From: Bartonella sp. WD16.2 | Lineage (GTDB): Bacteria; Pseudomonadota; Alphaproteobacteria; Rhizobiales; Rhizobiaceae | NCBI RefSeq assembly: GCF_002022505.1 | Contig: NZ_CP019781.1 | Span: 558,001 to 622,000, forward strand | DNA length: 64,000 bases | Direction of reading: 5' to 3' | Shown here: positions 30,267 through 40,700 of the stretch, one piece after another | How positions within the stretch are numbered: position 1 is the first letter of the stretch | Layout: each line of letters opens with the position of its first letter | Translations under genes and position numbers: made by a program | Notes under the pieces: model-generated | What the model was told of the DNA's origin: nothing | The model's database searches: none | What the model saw: the letters and a program-made list of their open reading frames with translations, nothing else

Positions 30267-31298
30267 TTAGTCAATTTTGAGGATAATTTTACCAAAAACA
30301 TCACGGTTTTCCATCCGTTTTAAAGCTGTATCGATTTTATCAAAATCGACAATTGTATCAATGATAGGAGACACAATTCCTTGTGCCATTTTTTGCATAG
30401 CATTTGCCATATTTTCCATACGACAGCCAAATGAACCAAATATTTTAAGTTGTTGCTGAAATAGTTGCATTAAATTCATAGGTGCTGAAACACCAGAAGT
30501 TGAACCACAAGTTACTAAACGAGCTCCCCGTTTCATACACAATATAGAACCTGTCCATGTATCGGTACCCACATGTTCAAAAACAACATCAACGCCTTTT
30601 TTTTGAGTTATTTTGCGGACCACACCTTCAAAACGATCTTTACGGTAATTAATTACGTAATCCGCTCCAAGGGATTGTGCTTTTGTAATTTTATTATCTG
30701 AACCAACAGTGGTAATGACTGTGCACCCCATAGCTTTTGCAATCTGGATGGCTGCTGAACCAATACCAGAACCACCGGCTTGTATTAAAATTGTTTCTTC
30801 AGCTTGTAGTTTCGCGTTATCAAAAAGCATATGCTCTACAGTACCAAAAGTAATAGGAGCAACAGCTGCTTTTATTGTGTCACATTCTGGTGGAGCTGGT
30901 ACCAATAGACGTGCTGGAAGATTAACAAGTTCACAAGCAAAGCCATCAAGATGAAAACCATAAACACCTTTTACATCACTGCAAAGATTGTCACGTCCTT
31001 CACGACAGGCTTTGCACAAGCCGCAAGTTTGTGCACCATAAATTGAAACAATTTGCCCAGGTTGTAGATTTTCAACACCATTTCCCAGTTGAATAATCTC
31101 ACCAGAAGCTTCTGCACCTATAGTGAGTGGCATTTTTCTTTTAGCAAAGGCCATACCACGCCATCCCCATACATCAATATGATTAAGGGCAATGGCCTTT
31201 ATACGGACTGTTACTTCACCAGGGCTAGGCGGTGGTGGTGGGGCAATATTAGTGATCTCGAGTTGACGCTCATTGAGTAGTTGCAGTGCACGCATCAT
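30267..31298 (-). CDS. adh2XL: Zinc-type alcohol dehydrogenase of the VLCFA cluster
   Basis: Medium-chain dehydrogenase/reductase, 343 residues. The structural zinc cysteines are in CGLCKACREGRDNLC and the dinucleotide motif is GGSGIGSAAIQIA. In rhizobia the gene at this place (adh2XL) belongs to the very-long-chain fatty acid lipid A cluster, where it may act in chain elongation or in making the penultimate hydroxyl; its biochemical step is not settled. Two adjacent ATGs begin the frame. It follows fabF1XL by 57 bases. Confidence 0.88.
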   Translation of the reverse strand: MMRALQLLNERQLEITNIAPPPPPSPGEVTVRIKAIALNHIDVWGWRGMAFAKRKMPLTIGAEASGEIIQLGNGVENLQPGQIVSIYGAQTCGLCKACREGRDNLCSDVKGVYGFHLDGFACELVNLPARLLVPAPPECDTIKAAVAPITFGTVEHMLFDNAKLQAEETILIQAGGSGIGSAAIQIAKAMGCTVITTVGSDNKITKAQSLGADYVINYRKDRFEGVVRKITQKKGVDVVFEHVGTDTWTGSILCMKRGARLVTCGSTSGVSAPMNLMQLFQQQLKIFGSFGCRMENMANAMQKMAQGIVSPIIDTIVDFDKIDTALKRMENRDVFGKIILKID

Positions 31299-31355
31299 TA
31301 TTCTCTATATATTATTGCTTAAGATTAGGGCTTAGGAAATTTAATCATTAAAGGA

Positions 31356-32633
31356 TTACTCTTTATATGCTGTAATAACAAGGCTAGTATTTTGACCGCC
31401 AAAGCCAAATGAATTAGATAAAACCGTGTTGACGCAAGCTTTACGGCTATAATTAGGAACGACATCCAAAGGGATAGTAGGGTCTGGATCATCATAATTG
31501 ATTGTAGGAGGAAGTATTCCCGATTGGATAGTTAAAAGTGAAAAGACAGCTTCTATAGTGCCAGCAGCAGTTAAAGTGTGTCCAATCATTGATTTATTGG
31601 AAGAAACGGGAATATGTTCTAAAATATCGCCAAATACTGTTGATAGTGCTAGATATTCCATTTTTTCATTTTCAGGTGTGGAAGTTCCATGTGCATTGAT
31701 ATAATCAATTTCATTAATTGTTATTTGTGAATCAGCTAAGGCTTTACGAACTGCTTCAGTTGCTGGTGATGCATCGGGTTTTGAACGAGTACGGTGAAAA
31801 TCATCTGCTGTTTCTCCACAACCTGCTAAAATTCCCAGAACTTTTGCCCTACGATTTAAAGCACTCTCAAGAGATTCAAGAATAAGAGCACCCGATCCTT
31901 CTGCCATGACAAAACCGTTTCGGTCACGACTAAATGGTTTTGACGCCTTTTCTGCGGGATCATTATGGGTTGAAAGAGCAGATAATAAAGAAAAACGAAT
32001 AAGAGATTCTGCTGAAACTGAGCCATCTGTAGCGATGATGAGTGCGCGATCTGTTTCTCCTCGTCGAATAGATTCTACACCTAATTGAATTGCTGTTGCA
32101 CCAGATGCACAAGCGGTTGAAAGTGTGACAGGAAGTCCCTTTGTCCCAAATGTTTTTTGAAGCTTTTCTGCAATTGCCCCAAATTGCGTTGTTTCAAAAA
32201 GTGTGTGCTGGGGTTTACGGCTACAGACTTCAAGAAGATGCGCATAAGAAGGTTCATTATTGGATGTCTCTTCTTGATCAAGAGCAAAACGAGCTTTCCA
32301 CTCAAGTTCGACAGGGGGAGCTGCTAAGAATAATGGTCCATTGAAATTTGTTTTATCAAGATTGGCTTGCTCTAGAGCTTCTTCTGCTGCAAGATGTGCT
32401 AGTTTTTCAGAAAGAGCTGAAGCTCCAATTGTACTTTCTTGAAGAAAATCAACAGTTCCTGCAATAATTGTATTTAATCCTTCAACGGGAAAGCGTGTTA
32501 TTTTATGAATACCACTAATGCCATTGATTAACTTTTGCCAGTTTTCTTGTTTACCTTGCCCCAGTGATGTTACAACGCCTGCTCCAGTTATTGCTATAAG
32601 TGGACGTCCGAAATGATCGTTATATTCTGTCAT
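31356..32633 (-). CDS. fabF1XL: 3-oxoacyl-ACP synthase FabF1XL
   Basis: Condensing enzyme of the KAS II family, 425 residues, elongating acyl chains on AcpXL. The catalytic triad is intact: Cys in STACASGATA, His in NAHGTSTPENE, His in MIGHTLTAAG. Start ATG after AAAGGAATTTCT. It lies 11 bases downstream of fabF2XL, which lacks these residues, so the two probably form a KS/chain-length-factor-like pair (inference). Confidence 0.92.
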   Translation of the reverse strand: MTEYNDHFGRPLIAITGAGVVTSLGQGKQENWQKLINGISGIHKITRFPVEGLNTIIAGTVDFLQESTIGASALSEKLAHLAAEEALEQANLDKTNFNGPLFLAAPPVELEWKARFALDQEETSNNEPSYAHLLEVCSRKPQHTLFETTQFGAIAEKLQKTFGTKGLPVTLSTACASGATAIQLGVESIRRGETDRALIIATDGSVSAESLIRFSLLSALSTHNDPAEKASKPFSRDRNGFVMAEGSGALILESLESALNRRAKVLGILAGCGETADDFHRTRSKPDASPATEAVRKALADSQITINEIDYINAHGTSTPENEKMEYLALSTVFGDILEHIPVSSNKSMIGHTLTAAGTIEAVFSLLTIQSGILPPTINYDDPDPTIPLDVVPNYSRKACVNTVLSNSFGFGGQNTSLVITAYKE

Positions 32634-32644
32634 AGAAATTCCTT

Positions 32645-33820
32645 TTAGACAGCAGCTAAGTGTATTATACCTTCAGCTCTTTTTATACCAACTGTAGTGG
32701 CTAATGCTTCACGTATTTCTCCAGAAAATGGTTTTTCATGAGCGCTCAGTGTTGGAAAGCTAAGCTTTTTCTCAACAGCGATAGCAGCTAATGCGAGTGC
32801 TAAAGGAAATTGCGCTTCTCGCAAGTAACCAAATAATGTTGTTATACCACGGTAAGGTATATTAGCAGCATCAAGCGCATTTTGCTCTGCTTTTGTTACT
32901 TCATGAGATCCTGAAGCACCTGAAATTGTAAAAATAGATTTAGCCTTTATTGTTTTTAACATTGTAACAATTGTATCTTTAAGTGGAATTTTTGTCCTAT
33001 TTGTTTGATCTGTGATGATTTGGCTGATTTCAGCATAAACACGGGCATTGCGTTTTTTTGCTTGCTCACCATTTTCAAGCACTAAAAAAATACCTGCAGA
33101 GCCGGTTATTATTTCACTACCAAGGGAATTTTTACGCTCCCAAACTGGCGACCATCCATCGCGTGCTAAAAGGCCTCCAAGCCCATAGGCTAATAACATA
33201 TCATAGCTTTGAGCATTATAGGAGCTACCTACTAAAACATGTGTGCTCTGTCCTGATCGAATTCGGGCAACAGCTACCTGCACAGCAGAAAGTCCACTAC
33301 CTTCTTCACCCATAAATGTACGAGAAGAACCTGTTACTTTGTGAACAATTGAAATATTGCCGGCTAAAAGATTGGATAGTTGTGCTAAAAATAAAGTTGG
33401 GCGAAGTTCAGTTAAAAGGACAGAATTAAGCATAGAAGCATAATCATTTGTTATGCGTGCTTTAGCAAGAATTTGTGTATCAACAGCAATATCACGTTCA
33501 CCTCCACTGGCTGCAACGATCATATCCATTGTTGATGTTAACTGTTTATTGTTTTTTATTCCCGCATCCTCAAGAGCAAGGCCAGCCGCATAGGTACCAA
33601 GACGCTGCCATGTTTCCATTTGTCGTTGGTCACTACGTTTTGGAATTTGTAAATTCCAATCGATTTCGGTTAATTTATGGACAGTGTAGGGTGAAAAGCT
33701 CGTACAATCTAGATTTGGTGTGATTGTAGGGTCGTTCAATTTTTCCCAATGGCAATCAACCCCTTCACCTAAAGAGCTTATTAATCCTATACCGGTAATG
33801 AATACAGATTGATCCTGCAT
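32645..33820 (-). CDS. fabF2XL: Ketosynthase-like FabF2XL lacking the catalytic residues
   Basis: 391 residues with the thiolase/ketosynthase fold (VFITGIGLISSLGEG at the start). The active-site Cys position reads SSRTFMGEEGSG with no Cys. The first His block reads SGASGSHEVTKAEQ instead of NAHGTSTP, and the second has FGYL in place of GHTL. It cannot condense by the usual mechanism. This is the expected pattern for a chain-length-factor partner of FabF1XL. The ATG at 33818-33820 is chosen over one at 33835, which lies within acpXL. Confidence 0.88.
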   Translation of the reverse strand: MQDQSVFITGIGLISSLGEGVDCHWEKLNDPTITPNLDCTSFSPYTVHKLTEIDWNLQIPKRSDQRQMETWQRLGTYAAGLALEDAGIKNNKQLTSTMDMIVAASGGERDIAVDTQILAKARITNDYASMLNSVLLTELRPTLFLAQLSNLLAGNISIVHKVTGSSRTFMGEEGSGLSAVQVAVARIRSGQSTHVLVGSSYNAQSYDMLLAYGLGGLLARDGWSPVWERKNSLGSEIITGSAGIFLVLENGEQAKKRNARVYAEISQIITDQTNRTKIPLKDTIVTMLKTIKAKSIFTISGASGSHEVTKAEQNALDAANIPYRGITTLFGYLREAQFPLALALAAIAVEKKLSFPTLSAHEKPFSGEIREALATTVGIKRAEGIIHLAAV

Positions 33821-33831
33821 GATGAAAGAAA

Positions 33832-34116
33832 TCAATTAGCCTTTTTTAAGGCAATGAGTTCATCAATTTTTGCACAAAGGTTTTTAAGAACAAAATATTC
33901 TTCGGTTGCGACTACACCTTCATTAATTTCTTGAGTCCACTGTTCTAGTGGAATTTTAATTCCGAAAGCTTTATCAAGAGCAAAAACGATATCAAGAAAA
34001 TCCAGACTGTCGATTCCTAAATCATCAATTGTATGACTTTCAAGCGTAATCACGCTGCGATCGATTTCGCTGATTTCAGCAATAACATCAGCAACTTTAT
34101 CAAAAGTAGAGGGCAA
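33832..34116 (-). CDS. acpXL: Acyl carrier protein AcpXL for very-long-chain acids
   Basis: Specialised acyl carrier, 94 residues, that carries the C26-C28 hydroxy acid destined for lipid A. The phosphopantetheine serine is S37 in [13 protein letters not shown]. The start is a TTG at 34114-34116. It is fixed by an AAGGAA site 7 bases upstream and by the family's (M)[13 protein letters not shown] beginning. It heads the minus-strand cluster acpXL-fabF2XL-fabF1XL-adh2XL-lpxXL-(mazG). The fabZXL gene that usually follows acpXL in Rhizobium is absent: fabF2XL starts 11 bases later. Confidence 0.95.
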   Translation of the reverse strand: MPSTFDKVADVIAEISEIDRSVITLESHTIDDLGIDSLDFLDIVFALDKAFGIKIPLEQWTQEINEGVVATEEYFVLKNLCAKIDELIALKKAN

Positions 34117-34187
34117 TGTATAATTCCTTATTATAGGTTGATAGCTTCATAACATCTCAAATATAACTCTATCTAGCTTTTTTTACC

Positions 34188-34258
34188 TAAAAAAAAAGAC
34201 TTAATCCAAAATGCAATTGTCTTTTCAAGATGAAAAGTGAATTTGCAATGGATTAAGT
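34188..34258 (-). terminator. Terminator of maeB
   Basis: On the minus strand the arms ACTTAATCC / GGATTAAGT (34250-34258 and 34199-34207), with further pairing TGCAA inside, are followed by C and a run of at least eight T (34190-34198). It separates maeB from the acpXL cluster. Confidence 0.75.
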
Positions 34259-34311
34259 ATCTCTTTTTGATTGTTTACAAGGAAAAACGCTAAATTTTAT
34301 CGTAATAAGTA

Positions 34312-36645
34312 TTACTTATTTTTATTTGCCTTGTTATGAGTTTTTTTTCTATTTGCAGCAAGCACTGCCAGTGCTGTCATATTAACCACTCCTCGTGAAG
34401 TCACTGAAGGTGTGAGAATATGTACAGGACGTGCTGCCCCAATTAAAATAGGGCCTACATGGAGTGAATCTGTTAGATTTTTTACAATATTAAGTGTGAT
34501 ATTGGCTGCATCAAGTGTTGGAAAAACAAGCAAATTAGCTTCACCCTTAAGACGTGAATCAGGAAAAACACGATCACGAAAAATTTGAGAAAGTGCAGAA
34601 TCACCGTGCATTTCCCCATCTGATTCCAAGTCTGGATATAACTCTGCCAAAATTTCAGCAGCACGGCGCATTTTACGCGCACTTTCTGTGTTTTTGGAAC
34701 CAAAATTTGAATGCGATAATAATGCTACTTTGGGTATTATACCAAAAGCTTCAACTTCTTGTGCTGCTAAAACTGTCATTTCCACTATTTCTTCTGCAGA
34801 GGGATTTTCATTAACGTAAGTATCCGTTAGAAAAAGAGTGCTATGGGGAGAGATAAGTAAACTGACAGAAGAAAAACGACTAACATTAGAATCAAGTCCA
34901 ATAATTTGCTCGATTAATTGAAGATTACGTTCAAAACGTCCTTCTAAACCGCAAATCATTGCATCAGCTTCTTCACGCATAACCGCAAGAGCAGCAATAG
35001 CTGTTGTTGATGTTCTTACAATTGTTTTCGCAACTTCAGGTGATACACCACATCTACCTGTATAACCAAGTAGTAAATTAACATAATCACGAAAACGTGG
35101 ATCATCTTCTGGATTTGTGAGCTCAAAATCTACGCCGGGACGAATTTTTAAGCCAAAGCGTTTTAATCTAGATTCCACTACATGTGGACGGCCAATGAGA
35201 AGAGGAATTGCAGTTTGTTCTTCAAGAACAATCTGTGCTGCACGAAGTACACGTTCATCTTCACCATTGGCATAAATTACACGTTTGCGTTTTGCTGTTT
35301 TTGCAGCAGCAAAAACAGGTTTCATCGTTAGACCAGAACGGTATACAAAGCGGTTGAGACTGTCATGATAAGCAGTAATATCTTTAATTGGCCGAATTGC
35401 TACACCGGTTTTCATTGCTGCTTTGGCAACGGCAGGGGCGATACGCAGTATTAAGCGTGGATCAAAAGGGAAGGGGATAAGATAATCTGGGCCAAAATTA
35501 GGTGTTTCTTTTGAATAGGCACGTGCTGCAACATCTGAAGATTCTTCACGAGTAAGGGAAGCAATAGCGTGAACTGCAGCTATTTTCATTTCTTCATTGA
35601 TTGCGGTGGCACCAACATCTAATGCGCCACGGAAGATATAAGGAAAACAAAGAACGTTATTGACTTGATTGGGATAATCAGAACGTCCTGTGCAGATCAT
35701 TGCATCTGGTCGCACAGTACGCACTTCTTCTGGCATAATCTCCGGTGTTGGATTAGCGAGTGCTAAAATTAAAGGTTTTTTGGCCATTTTTTTGAGATAT
35801 TCAGGTTTTAAAACACCACCTGCTGAAACACCTAAAAAAATGTCTGCATTATCAATAATCTCAGATAAAGTTCGTGCATCAGTTTTTTGCGCGTAGTTAA
35901 TTTTCCAACGATCCATAAGTGTTTTGCGGCCTTTATAAACAACACCGTCTAAGTCACTAAGCCAAATATTTTCAACTTTTGCTCCAAGATGAACTAAAAG
36001 ATTAAGACAAGCCAATGCAGCAGCACCTGCACCTGAGGTAACTATTTTTACATCTTCAATTTTTTTACCAGCAAGATGTAATCCATTTAATACAGCAGCA
36101 GAAACAATAATAGCAGTTCCGTGTTGGTCATCATGGAAGACTGGAATATTCATTTTAGCACGAAGTTTCTCTTCGATTTCAAAGCATTCAGGAGCTTTAA
36201 TATCTTCAAGATTGATACCACTAAATGTCGGCTCCAATGCAGATACGATTTCTACCATTTGTGCAATATCAGGTGCATCAAGTTCGATATCAAAAACGTC
36301 AATGTTTGCAAACTTTTTAAATAAAACAGCTTTTCCTTCCATGACAGGTTTAGAAGCAAGCGGGCCAATGTTTCCTAATCCTAAAACAGCCGTTCCATTT
36401 GATATAACAGCCACTAAATTGGAACGGGAAGTGTATTGAGCTGCTAGGTTTGGATCTTTATGAATTGCAAGACATGGTGCAGCAACACCTGGAGAATAAG
36501 CAAGTGCTAGATCACGTTGATTACCAAGTGGTTTTGTTGCTTGTATTTTTAGTTTTCCAGGCTTTGGATATTGGTGGTAAAAAAGCGCTGCACTATCAAG
36601 TTCAGTTTGATGTGAACTGACATTATTATTTGATTTTGTAGACAT
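34312..36645 (-). CDS. maeB: NADP-dependent malic enzyme with phosphotransacetylase-like domain
   Basis: Oxidative decarboxylation of malate to pyruvate; 777 residues from the ATG at 36643-36645. An upstream in-frame TTG at 36660 has no better ribosome-binding site. The N-terminal malic enzyme domain (YSPGVAAPC, GLGNIGPLASKPVMEGKAVL, EDIKAPECFEIE) and NAD-binding domain (TSGAGAAALACLNL) fill residues 1-415. Residues about 430-770 form the PTA-like domain found in the large MaeB class, usually regulatory and not catalytic. It ends in its own terminator. Confidence 0.95.
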   Translation of the reverse strand: MSTKSNNNVSSHQTELDSAALFYHQYPKPGKLKIQATKPLGNQRDLALAYSPGVAAPCLAIHKDPNLAAQYTSRSNLVAVISNGTAVLGLGNIGPLASKPVMEGKAVLFKKFANIDVFDIELDAPDIAQMVEIVSALEPTFSGINLEDIKAPECFEIEEKLRAKMNIPVFHDDQHGTAIIVSAAVLNGLHLAGKKIEDVKIVTSGAGAAALACLNLLVHLGAKVENIWLSDLDGVVYKGRKTLMDRWKINYAQKTDARTLSEIIDNADIFLGVSAGGVLKPEYLKKMAKKPLILALANPTPEIMPEEVRTVRPDAMICTGRSDYPNQVNNVLCFPYIFRGALDVGATAINEEMKIAAVHAIASLTREESSDVAARAYSKETPNFGPDYLIPFPFDPRLILRIAPAVAKAAMKTGVAIRPIKDITAYHDSLNRFVYRSGLTMKPVFAAAKTAKRKRVIYANGEDERVLRAAQIVLEEQTAIPLLIGRPHVVESRLKRFGLKIRPGVDFELTNPEDDPRFRDYVNLLLGYTGRCGVSPEVAKTIVRTSTTAIAALAVMREEADAMICGLEGRFERNLQLIEQIIGLDSNVSRFSSVSLLISPHSTLFLTDTYVNENPSAEEIVEMTVLAAQEVEAFGIIPKVALLSHSNFGSKNTESARKMRRAAEILAELYPDLESDGEMHGDSALSQIFRDRVFPDSRLKGEANLLVFPTLDAANITLNIVKNLTDSLHVGPILIGAARPVHILTPSVTSRGVVNMTALAVLAANRKKTHNKANKNK

Positions 36646-37660
36646 TTTTGTGATATCCAAGTTAATATATGTTTATAGGGACATTGCCATTTACAATGAG
36701 ATTATGCCCGTTAAAAAATCCGATTTTTCTAAATATAAAAAGGTATAAATGTGCACAAATTCTTTTGAATTTTCAAACTAATACACCAAATTAATTTATT
36801 TGTGTTAATTGATAATTTCATTAATATTAACATTATTATTTTTGCCTCCTTAAAAATTTTACAACAATCGATCAGTTTGAAAAAGCTCTGATAAGATAGC
36901 GTTGATGGTTACGTTATAAATTAGTTTTTTTAATGCTTACGAGAAATGATGCAAGTCTAATGTGTGTGCTTAGAAAAAAGACCTAAATTTATGATTGATG
37001 TGTAGAGGGATGTGAAGATATTATGAATAAGTTTAACCATTTGTAAGATAACATAATTTAACATTACTTTTATAATTCCTTATAAGAGCGATTGCATTTT
37101 GGATGAGATTTGTCATAAGTTCTTCGTATTTTTAATTTCCAATTCGCAACATGTAGATTGTCGTTATTAACTAACAAGGATTCAAAGTAAATGTGTTAGG
37201 AGTGGATATGCTTTGTTCTTCTTTTGTCCATTATGTTTGTAAATAACGTGCACAATTTCTATATTAGATTAACGATAGTTTATGCTATTATTTTTAAGGT
37301 ATGTTAATGGTATTCATTTATGATCATATCTTCTTATTCTAATAACATGTACACATATACATATTTTTCCTTGTTTCCTGCTTAAGCATAAACGGTAGCT
37401 CGTGGTTTCTTTAATCCTAACTCCATGAAGTATGTTTCTTTTATAAGCGAGTAACAAGATTTTAAAACAACATTTATGCTTTTTACTAACTAAGTATGCT
37501 TAAAAAAGAATATTGGCAAGTTGAAATGATGAAGGAACTGCTGCTTATAATTGATGCGGTGTAAAAGTTAGCTACTTCTATGGTTAAAACTTATTGGTAT
37601 TGTTCATAATATTGCATAGACTCATCATGATGATGATTGATTAATGTAAATTAAGAAAGA
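36646..37660. other. Intergenic region upstream of maeB
   Basis: About 1 kb, AT-rich, with stops in all frames. No intact or clearly decayed gene was recognised. It holds the maeB promoter and, at its left edge, the terminator of the giant coiled-coil gene. Confidence 0.5.
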
Positions 37661-37691
37661 AAAAGGGAAAAAGTTATTCTTTTTCCCTTTT
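37661..37691 (-). terminator. Hairpin downstream of the giant coiled-coil gene
   Basis: A perfect 13-bp stem (37661-37673 with 37679-37691), loop TTATT, begins 10 bases after the stop codon. On the minus strand it ends in TTTT, as expected for a terminator. Confidence 0.75.
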
Positions 37692-37700
37692 TTATTAGTT

Positions 37701-40700
37701 TTATTGAATTCGTCCGCTTGCATGGGCAAGCATAGTGTAAACTTTCCCGGTATCTGATATTAAATATTGTCGTGCTGCACGGGTATTTCCAGAATTATTG
37801 GATACATCACGTAATAATTTTTCGAAATCTGTAATATATCGATTGATCGAGTCTTTAAAATTAATATCACTTGTATATTTCTGCTTAATCATTTCAAATA
37901 TCATTTTCCCGTTCGAGGTATAAAGCTGCTCAGTTATGATATTTTTTTGTCCACGCCGATAATGATTCCATAACTCAACAATGGCATTATGATTAATAGC
38001 TTGTAAAATAGTTGTTGCTAATGAATTAAGTGATCCACCTGCAGGATGTGATTTTGTCTGTACTGATGAAGAAATTGAACTGTTATCAGCACTTTCAGGC
38101 TGCGTTTTTTCACACGAAGCTCTTGCCAACAGGTCTGATACCCATCTGCTTTGATTTGATTTATTATGTTTTTGCGACCAAATGGGCTTTGGTGGCACTA
38201 TCTTTTTTGTAGTTTCGGAAGAAGTACTATCGGCTCCATTTGACATTAATGATGTAGTCATGGCTGATATCAATCGATCTTCTTTTGCACTATTTTTGTC
38301 ATTATTTTGTATGACATCTGTCAAGTCTTTTAACGCTGTAATTTGTTCATTCAAAGTGTGACGGACTGTTTGTATTGTTTCTTTTGTTTGTGCTGGTAGT
38401 TTTTGAATATTCTCATTAATATCGTTATTAACTTTTGAAAGTTCTAAACGAATCTCACTAGCTGATTTGCGTATATCTTCTGCAGCTCCTGAAAAACGTG
38501 TTGAAACTTCATCAATAAGTTGATTAAGTGTCTGTTCCAGTAATTGCGTAGAATTACGTGCATTTTCATCAGTGTGTTTAAATGCTAAACTGAGAGTATC
38601 TTCATAATGTTTGATAAGTTGATTAATCTCATTAGACTTTGAAACAAGAGTATTGCTCAGTGTAGATAGCGCATTTTGCTTTTCTTCAAGTGTCACATTT
38701 AGTGTATTTTCTGATTGTCCAAGCATATGAATGGCGTCAGAAAGTGTTTGAGCATGTTCACTGAAATTTGTTGTTATATGACTAATTTTATCAAATATAT
38801 TTTGCATAAACTTTTGTAGAGACTCCACATTATTATTGAGTATTTGACCTGAAGTTGATAAGTGTTCTACTGCTTGATTGGTGTTTTGGAAGAAGTTATT
38901 TGTTGTTTTATTAAATTGAGTGTCAATGTTTTGGACTGTTGATATCAAAATATTACTATTTTCGTGGATATTATAAATTGATTGATTCAACTGCTCAAGG
39001 ATTGCCGAGACACTATTGATAAGATCTTTTTTCATAGTAGCCATGGTTTGAATAGTTTCAGAATTTGTCTGTGTAAAAGTATTTATCCAGCCTTCATTTT
39101 GTGCGAAAATTCTTTGTTCAGCATCTTGTGTTGAGAGAGCAAGTTGTTCACTGATATGCTGCGTTAAATTACCAAATGATTCAGTTGTATTTTGCGTAGT
39201 TTGATTTAAATAATCTGTTAATTCTGTTAAGTGTTCAACATACCCTGAAACTTGAGAAATTGTTTGATTATTTGCTTCTTCTAAACGATTGCTTACATCA
39301 GACAGCCGATATCCTAAATTATTTTCGAGCTCCTGCATGGATTGATAAAGAACGTTGGAGCGCTCATTAAGCAATTGTTCAATAGCTGTTGTTGAAGAAT
39401 GAATTGCTTCATTAAACAATGTTTGTGCATTGTTGCCTGCTATTGTAACGGCTTCTGCAGTATAAGCTGTCTGTTCTTCTAAAACAGAGAGAATTTTTTC
39501 ACTGGTATTATGAATTGTTTGTTCAACATTTGAGACAATACGATTACCAGATTCAAAAATAATATTTTCTGCTTTCGTAGTAACATCAGCAACAGATGAA
39601 ACAAACTGATTACCGGCAGAAAGGATAGAGGTTTCTGTTTTTTCTACTTGATCGGCCATTATTAATGCCGCTTGTTGAGAAGCGTTAACGAGTTTTTCTT
39701 GTGCTTTATTTGCTTCATCATCTAACGATGAAAGCATTTGTGCACTTGTAGAGGTAAGAATATCAGATGCTTCCATAACCTTGTCATGTAAACTACCTGT
39801 GACCGTATTAACGGAATTCTCTAATGTATCGCATATATTATCTACGCTTGTTTCCAACGCTTGTTGGATTGCTTGGGTATGCTCATTATTAAAAGCAATA
39901 GATGTTTTTAAGGTGTCAGAGCGTTCCTCAAATACAGATGTTTGTTCTTTAATAGTTTCACATATTTGGCCCATTTTCTCGGATAATGTCTCTCCTAATG
40001 TAGTTACGCGTTCAAAGATTTGACCTGTTCTATTTTCTAGATTTTCATCGAACGATTCTATCCGATTTTCAAAGGTTTTGAACAATGTCTCATTAGATTG
40101 AGAGAGAGTATCTTTTAAGGTTTCGGTATGATTTTCAAGGTTTTTGACGTGGTTTTGAACAGCTTCGGTGATGGTTTTGTTGTTACTATCAATAACATTT
40201 TCAACCAAGTCCATTTGCTGTTTTAAGGCTGTATCAATGTGTATATCACTTTTTGCTATGATATGATGGATTGCTTCCATACGTTGCTCGATCGTGCGAG
40301 TTTGATCTGCAAGAACTTCGTTAAGAGAAAAACTATTGGTAGCCAAAGAATCACGCAAAGCTTCAGCACGTATATCAATATTTTTAGCTTGCGTTTCTAA
40401 GGCATCTTGAGTTGTTTGGCAGCTTTGAGTAATGGTTTCTTGTAGTTTTTCTGTGCAATGAGCTATAGCGGCCAGGTGATTTTCCGCGCGCTGATCAATA
40501 ATTTGAATATTATCAGTTAAAGTTTTTTCAATCGATGAAACATTTTGGGTTAATTCATCAATTTGATTTCTCAATGTATCAGCAATCTTATCCTTTTCGC
40601 TGGTGAGCATATTTTCCATTATATCTCTTTGATCAGCAATTTGTAATTTAAAGTCTTGTGAACGTTCCTTTATAATATCAACAATTGCATCATCAACATT

